From NCBI GenBank assembly GCA_036264355.1, contig DATARD010000190.1, forward strand, positions 26,863 through 90,862: a stretch of DNA of 64,000 nt, given 5' to 3'. This stretch comes from UBA5704 sp036264355. GTDB lineage: Bacteria; Acidobacteriota; Thermoanaerobaculia; Multivoradales; UBA5704. The notes under the pieces are model-generated. The model was not told where the DNA came from and did not search any database. It worked only from the letters and a program-made list of their open reading frames with translations. A program made the position numbers and the translations under genes. Shown here piece by piece: positions 6,670 to 15,454 of this stretch; the stretch's first letter is position 1, and every line of letters begins with the position of its first letter.

Positions 6670-9425
6670 GAGTCGTCCGCCCGCGCGCGCTGACCCATCG
6701 CGGCGTCGTGGAGGCGTCGGCCTTCTTCGTCGACGCCGCCCTCGCCGGTCCGCTCGAAGCGCGCCGCCGCATCCTCGCGCTGTGGGTGCCGGGAGCCACG
6801 GTCTACCGCGATCCGCGGGGCTGGCTGATCCGTCTCCCGGGTCCGAGGCGGGTGCGCTGCGACCAGTCCCCCGGCTTGCCGCTGACCGCCGAGAAGGTGG
6901 TCGGCGGGCGCGCGCTGGTGAGCGCGCCGTTCGCCGCCGACGAGCTGCGGGCGCTCGATCCGCCCGAAGGCTCCACCGTCCACCTGCACGCCGGGGTCAC
7001 CCGCATCGAACGTCCGCTGGAGGCGGACCGCATCGATCCCGCCGCCTGGCTCGACGTGAGCGGCTTCCAGGTGGCGGACACGGCCACCCTCGGGCCGCCG
7101 CCGGTCGAGCCCGAGGCGCATCCGCCGGGGCGGGTGGCGTTCGATCCGCGCACCCGTCTCAAAGGGGTGCCGCCGGCTTCGCCGGAGCTCGCGGAGCTGC
7201 TCGCCGCGCTGCGTTCGCGCGATCAAAAATCGGCGAAGGCCAAGGCGCGCTCACCGCTGCGCGCGGTCCCTTCGCGGCTGGCGAACTGGCTGCACAGCCT
7301 GCGCTGGAGCGTGCGCGCCTTCAAACGGCAGATCACCGCCGTGCCCGCCCTGCCGCCGCTCCCCGGCCTCGCCGGCGCGCCCGCGGGCTTCCCCGGCCAG
7401 CGCCTTTCGGCGGCCTTCCAGCAGCTCTCGGCCCGGGTGGCGACCGCTTCACGCCTCTCTCGCGTGATGGGCCGCCGCCACGCCGCCTACATCCACCGCA
7501 TGGTCGAGATGTTCGAGCACGGCGACATCCGGGAAGCCTTGCGCTATGCGATTCCGCTGGGCGGCCTGGAGGCCGAAGCGCTGCGCGGTGTTCCACTCCG
7601 CCTGCCGGGACCGCGCGCCGATCTGGCGATCCAGCCCGCGGCGCGCGCGTCCTGGTCGATCAACCAGGTGGCGCCCGACCTCTACGGCGAGCTGCAACGC
7701 CTCTACCGCACGGCGTTCGAACGGCTGGAGGCGCAGGGGAACATCGAAGAGGCGGCCTTCATGCTCGCCGAGGTGCTGCACGCGCACGAGGAGGCGGTGG
7801 CTTTTCTGGAACGCCACGGACGGCTGCGCCTCGCCGCCGAGATGGCGGAGGCGCGCAATCTGCCGCCGGGCCTCGTGGTGCGGCAGTGGTTCCTCACCGG
7901 CGACCGCGAGCGCGCCCTGTGGATCGCCCGCCGCACCGGCGCCTTCGCCGACGCCGTCACCCGCCTCGAACGCAGCCGCAAGAAGGACGAAGCGCACTCC
8001 CTGCGCCTGCTGTGGGGCGGCGAGCTGGCCGAGGCCGGGGACTACGTGGCCGCGGTGGAGGCGGTCTGGCCGGTGCTCGACGCCCGGCGGACGGCGGCGT
8101 CCTGGATGGACCGCGCGATCGCCCAGGGGGATGCCCCGGCCGGCCGCATGATCGCCCGCAAGCTGACCCTCGTGCCGGAGGAGTTCGAGGAGACCCGCGA
8201 CCAGGCGATCAACCTGTTGGAGAGCTGGCGCGCCGAGGGAGCGGCGGCGCGCCTCGCCTTTGCCGACACCCTGCGCCAGGGGCCGCGGACGCCGCAGGCG
8301 ATGTGCCTGGCGCGGGCGGCGGTGCGCACCATCGCCCGCGACTCGGGCCGCTTCGGCGCCCGCATGTCGCCGGCGCAGTTTCGCCAGCTCGTCTCCTTCG
8401 CCGACGACGGCGCTCTGCGCGCCGACGCGCCGGCCCTGCCGCTCGACAATCGCGAGCCGTGGATCTCCCGCACGGCGCCGTGGCGCATCGAGATCGGCGC
8501 CTCGGACATCGGCATCATGTCCGCCCTCGACGCCGCCTTCCTGCCCAACGGCCTCACCCTGGTCGCCCTCGGCGAAGCCGGGGTGCGCCTGCTCTCTCGC
8601 GCCGGCCGCACGGTGGCCGAGTTCGACCAGCCGGCGCACCGCCTGGTGCTCTCCGACAACGGCCACCGCGCCCTCGCGCTCGCCCGCCGCGGCGACTCCT
8701 GGCGGGTCGCCCGCATCGACCTCGGCACGCGCCGCGCCCAGCTCTGGTGCGACGCCCGCCTCGACGCCTTCGCCGACGACCACGACGGCGTGCTCTGGTT
8801 CGTGGCCGCCGGCAACGGCCTGGTGGCGATCGACGTGACCGGCGACCGTTTCGACGGTCCGTGGGGGGTCTCCGACCTCGGCCGACGGGTGCGCACCATC
8901 GTCCGCTCACCGGCGCGCTGCTCGCTGGTCACCGGCGAGCCCGGAGCCGAGGTGTGGAGCTACGAGCTCCCCTCGCTCTTCCTGCGCAGCCGCCTCGAAG
9001 CCTCCGCCGCGGACGACGCCGCCGCGCCGGCCGACCGCGCGCTGGGAACCGCGCCCGACGGCACCCTCGCCGAGCAGTGGACCGCCGCGCCGGAGAGGGC
9101 CGAGTCGGGAGAGGAGACCCCCTTCCACGTCGCTCTCCACGGCCGCCTCAACGTCCAGCTCCGCCTGCCGGGCAGCGGCTGGGCGGCCGGCCAGCCGGTG
9201 GTCTCCGCGGACTGGCTCGCGGCCCCGGTCTATTGCACCGACGAGAGTCGCGTCTACCTCTTCCACGCCGAGACCGGGCGCCTCCGCGCCGAGGTGCTCC
9301 TCGCCCGCGCCGGCCGCCTCTCGCTGCGGCTGACGCCCTCGTATCTGACGATCGCGGATGACCGCGGGCGGGTGCTGGTGCTGGATCTGGAGTACGGGCA
9401 GATCCGGCGGGATCTGCGGTTATAG
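6666..9425 (+). CDS. Large bpX-like protein with C-terminal beta-propeller
   Basis: 919 residues from a GTG start that overlaps the previous stop (GTGA). The N-terminal ~190 residues (VRPRALTHRGVVEASAFFVD, then RRILALWVPGATVYRD and WLIRLPGPRRVRC) match the bpX6-like domain pattern of MoxR-vWA-beta-propeller systems as I recall it. A long helical middle follows, TPR-like and rich in Ala/Arg/Glu (YRTAFERLEAQGNIEEAAF, then MLAEVLHAHEEAVAFLERHG). The last ~300 residues are beta-propeller blades (IGIMSALDAAFLPNGLTLVA, LVLSDNGHRALALARRGDSW, VYCTDESRVYLFHAETGRLR). No signal peptide. It is the last gene of the four-gene operon and was probably co-translated. Confidence 0.75.
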   Translation: MRVVRPRALTHRGVVEASAFFVDAALAGPLEARRRILALWVPGATVYRDPRGWLIRLPGPRRVRCDQSPGLPLTAEKVVGGRALVSAPFAADELRALDPPEGSTVHLHAGVTRIERPLEADRIDPAAWLDVSGFQVADTATLGPPPVEPEAHPPGRVAFDPRTRLKGVPPASPELAELLAALRSRDQKSAKAKARSPLRAVPSRLANWLHSLRWSVRAFKRQITAVPALPPLPGLAGAPAGFPGQRLSAAFQQLSARVATASRLSRVMGRRHAAYIHRMVEMFEHGDIREALRYAIPLGGLEAEALRGVPLRLPGPRADLAIQPAARASWSINQVAPDLYGELQRLYRTAFERLEAQGNIEEAAFMLAEVLHAHEEAVAFLERHGRLRLAAEMAEARNLPPGLVVRQWFLTGDRERALWIARRTGAFADAVTRLERSRKKDEAHSLRLLWGGELAEAGDYVAAVEAVWPVLDARRTAASWMDRAIAQGDAPAGRMIARKLTLVPEEFEETRDQAINLLESWRAEGAAARLAFADTLRQGPRTPQAMCLARAAVRTIARDSGRFGARMSPAQFRQLVSFADDGALRADAPALPLDNREPWISRTAPWRIEIGASDIGIMSALDAAFLPNGLTLVALGEAGVRLLSRAGRTVAEFDQPAHRLVLSDNGHRALALARRGDSWRVARIDLGTRRAQLWCDARLDAFADDHDGVLWFVAAGNGLVAIDVTGDRFDGPWGVSDLGRRVRTIVRSPARCSLVTGEPGAEVWSYELPSLFLRSRLEASAADDAAAPADRALGTAPDGTLAEQWTAAPERAESGEETPFHVALHGRLNVQLRLPGSGWAAGQPVVSADWLAAPVYCTDESRVYLFHAETGRLRAEVLLARAGRLSLRLTPSYLTIADDRGRVLVLDLEYGQIRRDLRL

Positions 9426-9881
9426 GGGGTAAAGGACAAAGGACCAAAAAGACTGCAAGGACATAAAGGACAGTAAAAACAAACTGCAGACCGCGATCAC
9501 GGCTTCCAGCTCTTAAAGTCCTTTGGGTCCTTGAGGTCGTTTATGTCCTTTTGTCCCGTCAAAGTCGTGGGCCGCCCGGGAGAGGGGGGTTCTCGCTGGG
9601 ACCGCTAGCTTCCAGCCGGCCGGGTCGGCAGAGCCGACCCAAGCCGCCAAGATGGCGCTCCCAGCAGGGCAGATCCGGCCGGTAGTTCAATCTGCCCCAG
9701 GGCAAGTTCAATCCGCCCCATCGCCGGGCCATCAGCCAAGCAGGGTTCGCTCTCAGGATGACAGGGCGTCGGCAGTTTCCTGGAAGACGAGGTTTTTTGC
9801 CCGTACCGATGAGGGTTTCCCCTCATGGCCGGCAGGACCGAGGTCGCGCATGATCATACTCCTTGGAGAAAAGGAGGCATC
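9426..9881. repeat. Intergenic repeat cluster: AAGGAC inverted repeat and REP-like hairpins
   Basis: No gene is seen. From 9430 to 9476 the words AAAGGAC/AAGGAC recur, and 9514-9557 carries the same words inverted (GTCCTTT, GTCCTT), giving an imperfect large inverted repeat with arms of roughly 45 bases and a loop of about 37. Further on, GGGTCGGC-AGA-GCCGACCC (9622-9640) is a perfect 8-bp hairpin, directly followed by GCCGCCAAGATGGCGC, itself partly palindromic. The last ~150 bases hold near-direct copies of TTCAATCTGCCCC / TTCAATCCGCCCC (about 9687-9721) and then the ribosome site of the next gene. Confidence 0.6.
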
Positions 9882-11189
9882 GTGCACGCATCGAGATCCC
9901 TGACGGCCGTCCCCCTGATCGCCCTGATTGCTGCGTTCCTCCCTCTGGCGTCCGCCGCCGGCGCCGGAGCGCCGACCTATGCTCTCTATCCGGTCCCGGC
10001 TCCGCTCGGCCAGAGCGCCGGTGAGCCGAGCCTGGGGGCCAACTGGAAGACGGGCAATGTGCTGTTCATCGCGGGGCTCGAAACGTTGAGCGTGAGCTTT
10101 GACGACTCGGCCACGCCGGCCGCGGCGAGCTGGCAAGGCGTGACGTCGTTGACCGAGGGCATCACCACGCTCGATCCGATCCTGTTCACCGATTCGGAGA
10201 CCGGGCGGACCTTCGTGGCGCAACTCGCCGGGCCGGCGAGCCTCATGTCGTATACGGACGACGACGGGGCGAGCTGGCTGCCGTCCACGTCCGGCCTCGC
10301 CACCGGCATCGACCACCAGACGGTGGGCGGCGGCCCGCTGGCCCCTCCGCTCCCCGGTCTCGGCTATTCGCATGGCGTCTACTACTGCTCGCAAGGGTTG
10401 GCGCTCGCCTCGTGCGCGCTCAGCCTCGACGGCGGCCTCACGTTCAACCCGCCGGTCCCGCTCTACACGCTGCTCCAATGCGGCGGCCTCCACGGCCATG
10501 TCAAGGTCGCTCCGGACGGCACCGCCTATGTCCCCAACAAGAGCTGCGGCAGCCAGCAGGCGGTGGCCGTCTCCACCAACAACGGCCTGACCTGGACGGT
10601 GCGCAAGGTGCCCGGCAGCTCGACGAGCAGCAGCGATCCGTCGGTGGGGACCGCGACCGACGGCACGCTCTACTTCGGATTCGTCGGCACCGATGGGCAT
10701 CCGCGGGCAGCCGTCTCGCACGACCGCGGAGCCACGTGGAGCACGCTGAAGGACGTGGGAGCGCCGTTCGGGATCCAGAACGCCGCCTTCCCGGCCGTGG
10801 TGGCCGGCGATCCCGACCGCGCGGCCTTCGCCTTCCTCGGCACGCCGGCCGGCGGCAACGGCACGGGCACCGATCCGAATTTCTCCGGCGCCTGGCACCT
10901 CTACGTCGCCACCACCTTCGACGGCGGAGCGACCTGGACGACCGTCGACGCGACGCCCGGCGATCCGGTCCAGCGCGGCTCGGTCTGCCTCCAGGGGACG
11001 GGGTGCAGCACGGCGCGCAACCTGCTCGACTTCATCGACGTGACGGTCGACGAACGGGGGCGGGTGCTGGTGGCGTTCGCGGACGGCTGCGTGGGGGCCT
11101 GCGTCTCCGGACCGCCGAACAGCGGCACGGCGGTCGGCACGATCGCGCGCCAGAGCGGCGGGACGGGGCTCTTCGCAGCCTACGACTAG
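9882..11189 (+). CDS. Secreted BNR/Asp-box repeat protein (sialidase-like propeller)
   Basis: 435 residues. The signal peptide is clear (SLTAVPLIALIAAFLPLASA). At least four Asp-box/BNR repeats of the S-x-D-x-G-x-T-W/F type are visible: SLDGGLTF, STNNGLTW, SHDRGATW and TFDGGATW. The fold is therefore a sialidase-type beta-propeller, exported to the periplasm or outside. The catalytic arginines of true sialidases cannot be placed, so enzyme activity is not claimed. I chose the GTG at 9882 because AAGGAGG ends four bases before it and the signal peptide starts there; an upstream ATG at 9825 would put 19 extra residues before it. It overlaps the convergent next gene by the four bases CTAG, which serve as stop codons on both strands. 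Confidence 0.85.
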   Translation: MHASRSLTAVPLIALIAAFLPLASAAGAGAPTYALYPVPAPLGQSAGEPSLGANWKTGNVLFIAGLETLSVSFDDSATPAAASWQGVTSLTEGITTLDPILFTDSETGRTFVAQLAGPASLMSYTDDDGASWLPSTSGLATGIDHQTVGGGPLAPPLPGLGYSHGVYYCSQGLALASCALSLDGGLTFNPPVPLYTLLQCGGLHGHVKVAPDGTAYVPNKSCGSQQAVAVSTNNGLTWTVRKVPGSSTSSSDPSVGTATDGTLYFGFVGTDGHPRAAVSHDRGATWSTLKDVGAPFGIQNAAFPAVVAGDPDRAAFAFLGTPAGGNGTGTDPNFSGAWHLYVATTFDGGATWTTVDATPGDPVQRGSVCLQGTGCSTARNLLDFIDVTVDERGRVLVAFADGCVGACVSGPPNSGTAVGTIARQSGGTGLFAAYD

Positions 11190-11824
11190 CCTCGTCGGGG
11201 CCGGCGGACGGTCCTCACCTTGCCGCTCGGCCCCCCGCCGCAGAAGAAGAGATTGCCGCCGTCGGATTCGAGCCCCGAGACCTTGACTCCGGGCGGCATC
11301 TCGAGCTGGTCCAGAACTTCGCCCGTTCGCGGATCGACCCGCCGCAGATCGCTCTCTTCGCCTTCCCAGGTGCCGTGCCACAGCTCTCCGTCCACCCAGG
11401 TGACGCCGGTGACGAAGCGGTTGGATTCGATGGTGCGCAGAATCGCCCCGGTCTTGGGATCGATCTGGTGAATCTTCCGGTCCCGGTACTGCCCTACCCA
11501 GAGCGTCCCTTCGGCCCAGGTGAGCCCCGAGTCCCCGCCGCCGCCGGGCGCCGGGATGGTGGCGAGCACACGGCCGGTCTGCGGATCGATCTTCTGGATG
11601 CGGTCTTCGGCGAGTTGGAACAGGTGCCGGCCGTCGAAAGCCGTTCCTGCATGCGCGGCGACATCGATCGACCGCAGCATCTTCCCGCTCGCCGGATCGA
11701 AGGCGTTCAGCGTGTCTCCGGCGGCAAACCAGACGTTCTGGCCGTCATAGGAGACTCCATGGATGTGGTCGATGCCCGGAAAGGGTCCATCCTCGCGGAC
11801 GATCTCGGCGGTTGATTCGCTCAT
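11186..11824 (-). CDS. Six-bladed-propeller-type protein (SMP-30/glutaminyl-cyclotransferase-like)
   Basis: 212 residues with repeated short beta-blades: GIDHIHGVSYDGQNVWFAAG, LNAFDPASGKMLRSID, IQKIDPQTGRVLATI, IHQIDPKTGAILRTI and LRRVDPRTGEVLDQLE. The xxxIDPxTGxxLxxI pattern is typical of Vgb/SMP-30/PQQ-like propellers. No signal peptide is present, so it should be cytoplasmic. It ends against the convergent BNR gene (shared CTAG), and its start lies 9 bases past the stop of the upstream winged-helix regulator gene, so regulator and propeller may be co-transcribed on this strand. Confidence 0.75.
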   Translation of the reverse strand: MSESTAEIVREDGPFPGIDHIHGVSYDGQNVWFAAGDTLNAFDPASGKMLRSIDVAAHAGTAFDGRHLFQLAEDRIQKIDPQTGRVLATIPAPGGGGDSGLTWAEGTLWVGQYRDRKIHQIDPKTGAILRTIESNRFVTGVTWVDGELWHGTWEGEESDLRRVDPRTGEVLDQLEMPPGVKVSGLESDGGNLFFCGGGPSGKVRTVRRPRRG

Positions 11825-11833
11825 GCGGCCATC

Positions 11834-13063
11834 TTAGTCCGTCGGCAGCGGAGTGGGGAGTAACAAGGTCGTCGTGAATCCCGGCACGGGCGGGGTCACC
11901 CAGCGGCGGGCTCGCCCGCGGCCGAACGACTGCACCTTGCCTGCCGCCTCCAGCGCGTCGAGCGCCCGCTGCACGGTGCGCTGGCTCGTTCCCAACGCCA
12001 GCGCCAGGGCCGAGCTCGCCCACGACTCACCGTCGGCGAGGAAGGCGAGCACCCGCGCATGCTCCTCGTCGACGGGCGGGGCCAGCACGACCACCTCGCG
12101 GGCACGGCGCGGCGCCAGCGCGAAACCTCTCTTCGTCGCCTTAAGGTCGGCCAGCGGCCGGAGCACCGTCCGCAGCCGCCCGACTTCGACGCGCAACCGC
12201 GCGCGATGCGATTCATCGGCGCGCCTGGCACCGAAGGCGCGCGCGACGAGCGCGTCCCGCGATACGTCTCCCGGCCACGCTTCGCCCAGCGCACGGGCGA
12301 GCGCGAACAACACCGGACGCGTGGCGAGCGAGACCACCTGGCCCTCGTCGCGCACGGCATGACGGCAGGCGTCCACGATGAAGGCTTCCGATGCCAGCAA
12401 CGCTTCGACCTCTTCGAGCAGGACGAGCCGCTCCTCGCCCCTCGCCATCAGGCGTGCAGCGGGCGTGCTCAGGACGCGGATCGCGCTGTCGACCTCCGCC
12501 GTCAGCGCGGGGATCTGTGCCTGGCGCGCTGCACGCCCGGCCCGAGCGAGCGCCGCGCGCGCCGCCTGCGTGTGGAGCCGCCGCATCGCGATCCCCGCGA
12601 CCACCAGCTCGTGGGCGGTCCGCGACGCGGGAGGGAAGGGCGAGGGGTCGAGGTCGGCGAGCGTACGCTCGGCTTCGTCGATGCGCCCGATCAGGAGGAG
12701 GCGCCGGGCCTCGAGGTAGCGCGCGTGCGCGGCGTTGACCAGGTCGCCGTGCGCTTCGAGCGTCGCCCGCGCCGCGTCGAGCGCCTTCGCGGGCCAGCCC
12801 AGCCAGCCGAGATCGCGCGAGACGAGCGCGATCTCGGCCTCGGCGACGACGCACCTCGCGCGGGCCACGGCCTCTTTCGGACCAAAGGCACGTGCAGCGC
12901 TGCGCAGGAGAGCCTTCGCGCGAACGAGATCGCCGAGCTGCGCCATCGCGAGGCCGCGCAGGGCGAGAGCCGGCGCGTCGTCGCGCAGAGCGACCCGCTT
13001 CAAGGCGCCGAGGGGATCGCCCGCCGCCAGGGCGCGCGCCGCGGCGGTGATCAGCGAGTCCAT
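11834..13063 (-). CDS. Helical-repeat transcriptional regulator with C-terminal winged helix
   Basis: 409 residues. The N-terminal half is TPR-like alpha-helical (AAARALAAGDPLGALKRVAL, MAQLGDLVRAKALLRSAARA). A BTAD/OmpR-like segment follows (RLRVEVGRLRTVLRPLADLK). The C-terminal winged helix reads VLAFLADGESWASSALALAL then GTSQRTVQRALDALEAAGKV. It is divergent from the DUF899 gene with a 115-base gap, the usual arrangement for a regulator of that neighbour; I recall such regulators beside DUF899 genes elsewhere. The ligand is unknown. Confidence 0.75.
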   Translation of the reverse strand: MDSLITAAARALAAGDPLGALKRVALRDDAPALALRGLAMAQLGDLVRAKALLRSAARAFGPKEAVARARCVVAEAEIALVSRDLGWLGWPAKALDAARATLEAHGDLVNAAHARYLEARRLLLIGRIDEAERTLADLDPSPFPPASRTAHELVVAGIAMRRLHTQAARAALARAGRAARQAQIPALTAEVDSAIRVLSTPAARLMARGEERLVLLEEVEALLASEAFIVDACRHAVRDEGQVVSLATRPVLFALARALGEAWPGDVSRDALVARAFGARRADESHRARLRVEVGRLRTVLRPLADLKATKRGFALAPRRAREVVVLAPPVDEEHARVLAFLADGESWASSALALALGTSQRTVQRALDALEAAGKVQSFGRGRARRWVTPPVPGFTTTLLLPTPLPTD

Positions 13064-13178
13064 CGGAATCCCGTCACACTTGTCACTCCCATCGTTTCGA
13101 CATCCGGTGCTAAGTCTATGTCACGGCCAGGAGCCACCCGGTCGTATCGACAAACGATTTGAAAAGGAGAGACGAGCG

Positions 13179-13937
13179 ATGACGAATCACACGACAGGGA
13201 CCCGGGAAGAGTGGCTCACGGCGCGGCGCGCGCTGCTCGCGGAGGAGAAGGAGCTCACGCGGCGCAGCGACGAGCTGGCGCGGCGGCGGCAGGAGCTGCC
13301 GTGGGTGCGGATCGACAAGGAGTATCGATTCGAGACCGATGACGGGAGCGCTTCGCTGGCGGACCTCTTCCGCGGGCGCTCGCAGCTCCTCGTCTACCAC
13401 TTCATGTTCGGGCCCGACTACAAGGCCGGCTGCCCGTCCTGCTCGGCGATCGCGGACGGCTTCAACGGGTTCGCCGTGCACCTGGCCCACCACGACGTGA
13501 TGCTCTGGGCGGTGTCGCGGGCGCCCCTCGCGAAGCTGCAGGCGTTCAAGCAGCGGATGGAATGGACGTTCCCCTGGGCGTCCTCGTTCGGCGGCGACTT
13601 CAACCCCGACTTCAGCGTCCGGTTCACCGAGGAGCAACAGCGCGAGGGCATCGAATACAACTATCGGCGCGAGGGGGGGTGGAAAGGCGGCGGAGAGGGG
13701 GCTGCCGCCTTCGCCGCCATGGCCGGAACCGACGCGGCCACGTTCACGCGCGAGAGGCCGGGCCTGAGCGCGTTCGTCCTCAACGACGGCGTCGTCTACC
13801 ATACCTATTCGACCTATGCGCGCGGACTGGACGGCCTCTGGGGCATGTACCAGTGGCTCGACCGCGCTCCCAAGGGGCGCAACGAGACGGGCGCCTGGTG
13901 GCGCCACCACGACAAATACGACGAGCACCAGGGCTGA
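13179..13937 (+). CDS. DUF899 thioredoxin-fold protein
   Basis: 252 residues of the DUF899 family: WLTARRALLAEEKELTRRSD, LPWVRIDKEYRFETDDGSAS, LVYHFMFGPDYKAGCPSCSA (with the CPSC redox-like pair), VSRAPLAKLQAFKQRM and YSTYARGLDGLWGMYQWLD. The family has a thioredoxin-like fold, but its reaction is not established. The start at 13179 follows GGAGAGACGAGCG and gives the canonical family N-terminus. It is divergent from the winged-helix regulator and 12 bases ahead of the DUF2182 membrane protein, so a small regulated stress or metal operon is a reasonable inference. Confidence 0.9.
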   Translation: MTNHTTGTREEWLTARRALLAEEKELTRRSDELARRRQELPWVRIDKEYRFETDDGSASLADLFRGRSQLLVYHFMFGPDYKAGCPSCSAIADGFNGFAVHLAHHDVMLWAVSRAPLAKLQAFKQRMEWTFPWASSFGGDFNPDFSVRFTEEQQREGIEYNYRREGGWKGGGEGAAAFAAMAGTDAATFTRERPGLSAFVLNDGVVYHTYSTYARGLDGLWGMYQWLDRAPKGRNETGAWWRHHDKYDEHQG

Positions 13938-13949
13938 ACGAAGTCCATC

Positions 13950-14777
13950 ATGGCTTCCATGGCTTCCGAGCGAGCCTCCCGGCATGCGTTCTTCGGCGTC
14001 TCCGCGCTGGTCTTCGCGGCCAGCGCGGCGGTCACCATCGTCTGGTGCGCGTCTATGCCGGCGACGGGCGGGATGCCGATGCCCGGCGGCTGGACGATGT
14101 CGATGGCGTGGATGCGGATGCCCGGACAGACGTGGCCCGGCGCCGCGGCATCGTTCCTCGGCATGTGGATCGTGATGATGGTGGCGATGATGCTGCCCTC
14201 TCTGGTCCCCATGCTGTGGCGCTACCGCCAGGCCGTCGGCGGGACGGGCGCGCGTCTGGACCGGCTGATGGCGCTCGTGGGCCTGGGGTACTTCTGCGTG
14301 TGGACCGGGTTCGGAATGGCCGCCTTTCCGCTGGGCGTTGCGCTGGCGGCGGTCGAGATGCGGCAGCCGTCGCTGGCGCGCGCCGTTCCGATCGCGGCCG
14401 GGGTGGTCGTGCTGATCGCCGGCGTTCTCCAACTCACCGCATGGAAGGCACGTCACCTTGCCTGCTGCCGGGAGGCCTGCTGCCGGGAGGCGCCCGGGTG
14501 CGGCCATACTCTGCCTGCCGACGCCGGCACGGCCTGGCGGCACGGGCTGCGCCTGGGCCTCCACTGCAGCCGCTGCTGCGCCGGTCTGATGGCGATCCTC
14601 CTGGTCCTGGGGATCATGGACCTTCGCGTGATGGCTGTCGTGACGGCAGCCATCACCGGCGAACGTCTGGCACCGGCCGGCGAGGGCGTCGCGCGAGCCC
14701 TCGGAGCAGTCGCCATCGGGGCAGGGCTGTTGCTGATCGCGCGAGCTGTCGGGATGTTCGCCGGGATTTTGCGTTGA
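13950..14777 (+). CDS. DUF2182 predicted metal-binding integral membrane protein
   Basis: 275 residues with about six membrane helices. The family signature GMWIVMMVAMMLPSLVPML is present, as is a Cys-rich segment near the C-terminus (GLHCSRCCAGLMAILLVLG). A Met-rich periplasmic loop (MPATGGMPMPGGWTMSMAWM) and a CCREACCREAPGC stretch suggest soft-metal binding (copper is a common guess for the family, not proven). It directly follows the DUF899 gene and is probably co-transcribed with it. Confidence 0.85.
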   Translation: MASMASERASRHAFFGVSALVFAASAAVTIVWCASMPATGGMPMPGGWTMSMAWMRMPGQTWPGAAASFLGMWIVMMVAMMLPSLVPMLWRYRQAVGGTGARLDRLMALVGLGYFCVWTGFGMAAFPLGVALAAVEMRQPSLARAVPIAAGVVVLIAGVLQLTAWKARHLACCREACCREAPGCGHTLPADAGTAWRHGLRLGLHCSRCCAGLMAILLVLGIMDLRVMAVVTAAITGERLAPAGEGVARALGAVAIGAGLLLIARAVGMFAGILR

Positions 14778-14781
14778 GGCT

Positions 14782-15441
14782 TCAGCCCGCCAGCGCCGCC
14801 GTCAGCTCGGCCGCCGTCGCCACCCGCAGGCCGGTCATCAGCCCGGCGGTGCCGAGCGGGCGGGGAAAGCCCCATTCGACGAGCGCGAAGGGGCAGCCGG
14901 CGGCTTGGGCGGTTTCGGCGTCGATGCGGGTGTCGCCCACCAGGAGGAGACGGTCGACGGGGGTGCCGAGGCGCTCGGCGAGCTGGCGCAGACCAGCGGG
15001 ATCGGGCTTGCGGCTGGGCAGGCTGTCGCCTCCCAGGACTTCGCGGAAGAAGCTGTCGAGCCCAAGGCCGGCGAGGATGAGGCGCGACAGCTCCTCCCCT
15101 TTGTTGCTGAGCAGGGCCAACGGGTAGCGCTCCGCCAGGGCGGCGAGCATCTCGGGAACCCCGGGATAGGGGCGGGTCTCGTCGAGGCAGACGTCGCGGT
15201 AGGCGGCGAGGTAGAGCACCAGCGCTTCGTCGCGGCGGTCCGCCGGCAGCTCCGGGAAAGCGCGCTCGATCAGCAGCCGCGCCCCCTCGCCGACCATGCC
15301 CACCACCTCTTCGAGCTGCAGCGGCGGCAGGTCGTAGCGCCCGCGGGTGCGGTTGACCGCGGTGGTGATGTCGTGGCGGGAGTCGATCAACGTGCCGTCC
15401 AGGTCGAAGACCAGGGCGGCCGGGAGGCTGGCCAGGGGCAT
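14782..15441 (-). CDS. gph: HAD-superfamily phosphoglycolate phosphatase-like
   Basis: 219 residues with all four HAD motifs: I VFDLDGTLIDSR (nucleophile Asp), II LLSNKG, III SRKPDP and IV LLVGDTRIDAETAQAAG. The cap region and RPYPGVPEMLAALAERYPLA fit 2-phosphoglycolate phosphatases (Gph/PGP), which detoxify 2-phosphoglycolate in the cytosol; other small phosphoesters are possible substrates. It lies 13 bases downstream of mqnD on the same strand, so the two probably share a transcript. It converges with the DUF2182 gene. Confidence 0.85.
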   Translation of the reverse strand: MPLASLPAALVFDLDGTLIDSRHDITTAVNRTRGRYDLPPLQLEEVVGMVGEGARLLIERAFPELPADRRDEALVLYLAAYRDVCLDETRPYPGVPEMLAALAERYPLALLSNKGEELSRLILAGLGLDSFFREVLGGDSLPSRKPDPAGLRQLAERLGTPVDRLLLVGDTRIDAETAQAAGCPFALVEWGFPRPLGTAGLMTGLRVATAAELTAALAG

Positions 15442-15454
15442 GCGCCGAATCCGG

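Noticed and set aside
4872..9425. A 1517-codon open frame spanning the vWA-propeller and large bpX genes
   Set aside because: Its first ~600 codons are an out-of-frame reading of the vWA-propeller gene (Arg/Ala/Gly-rich, no family features). The real gene starts at the GTG at 6666.
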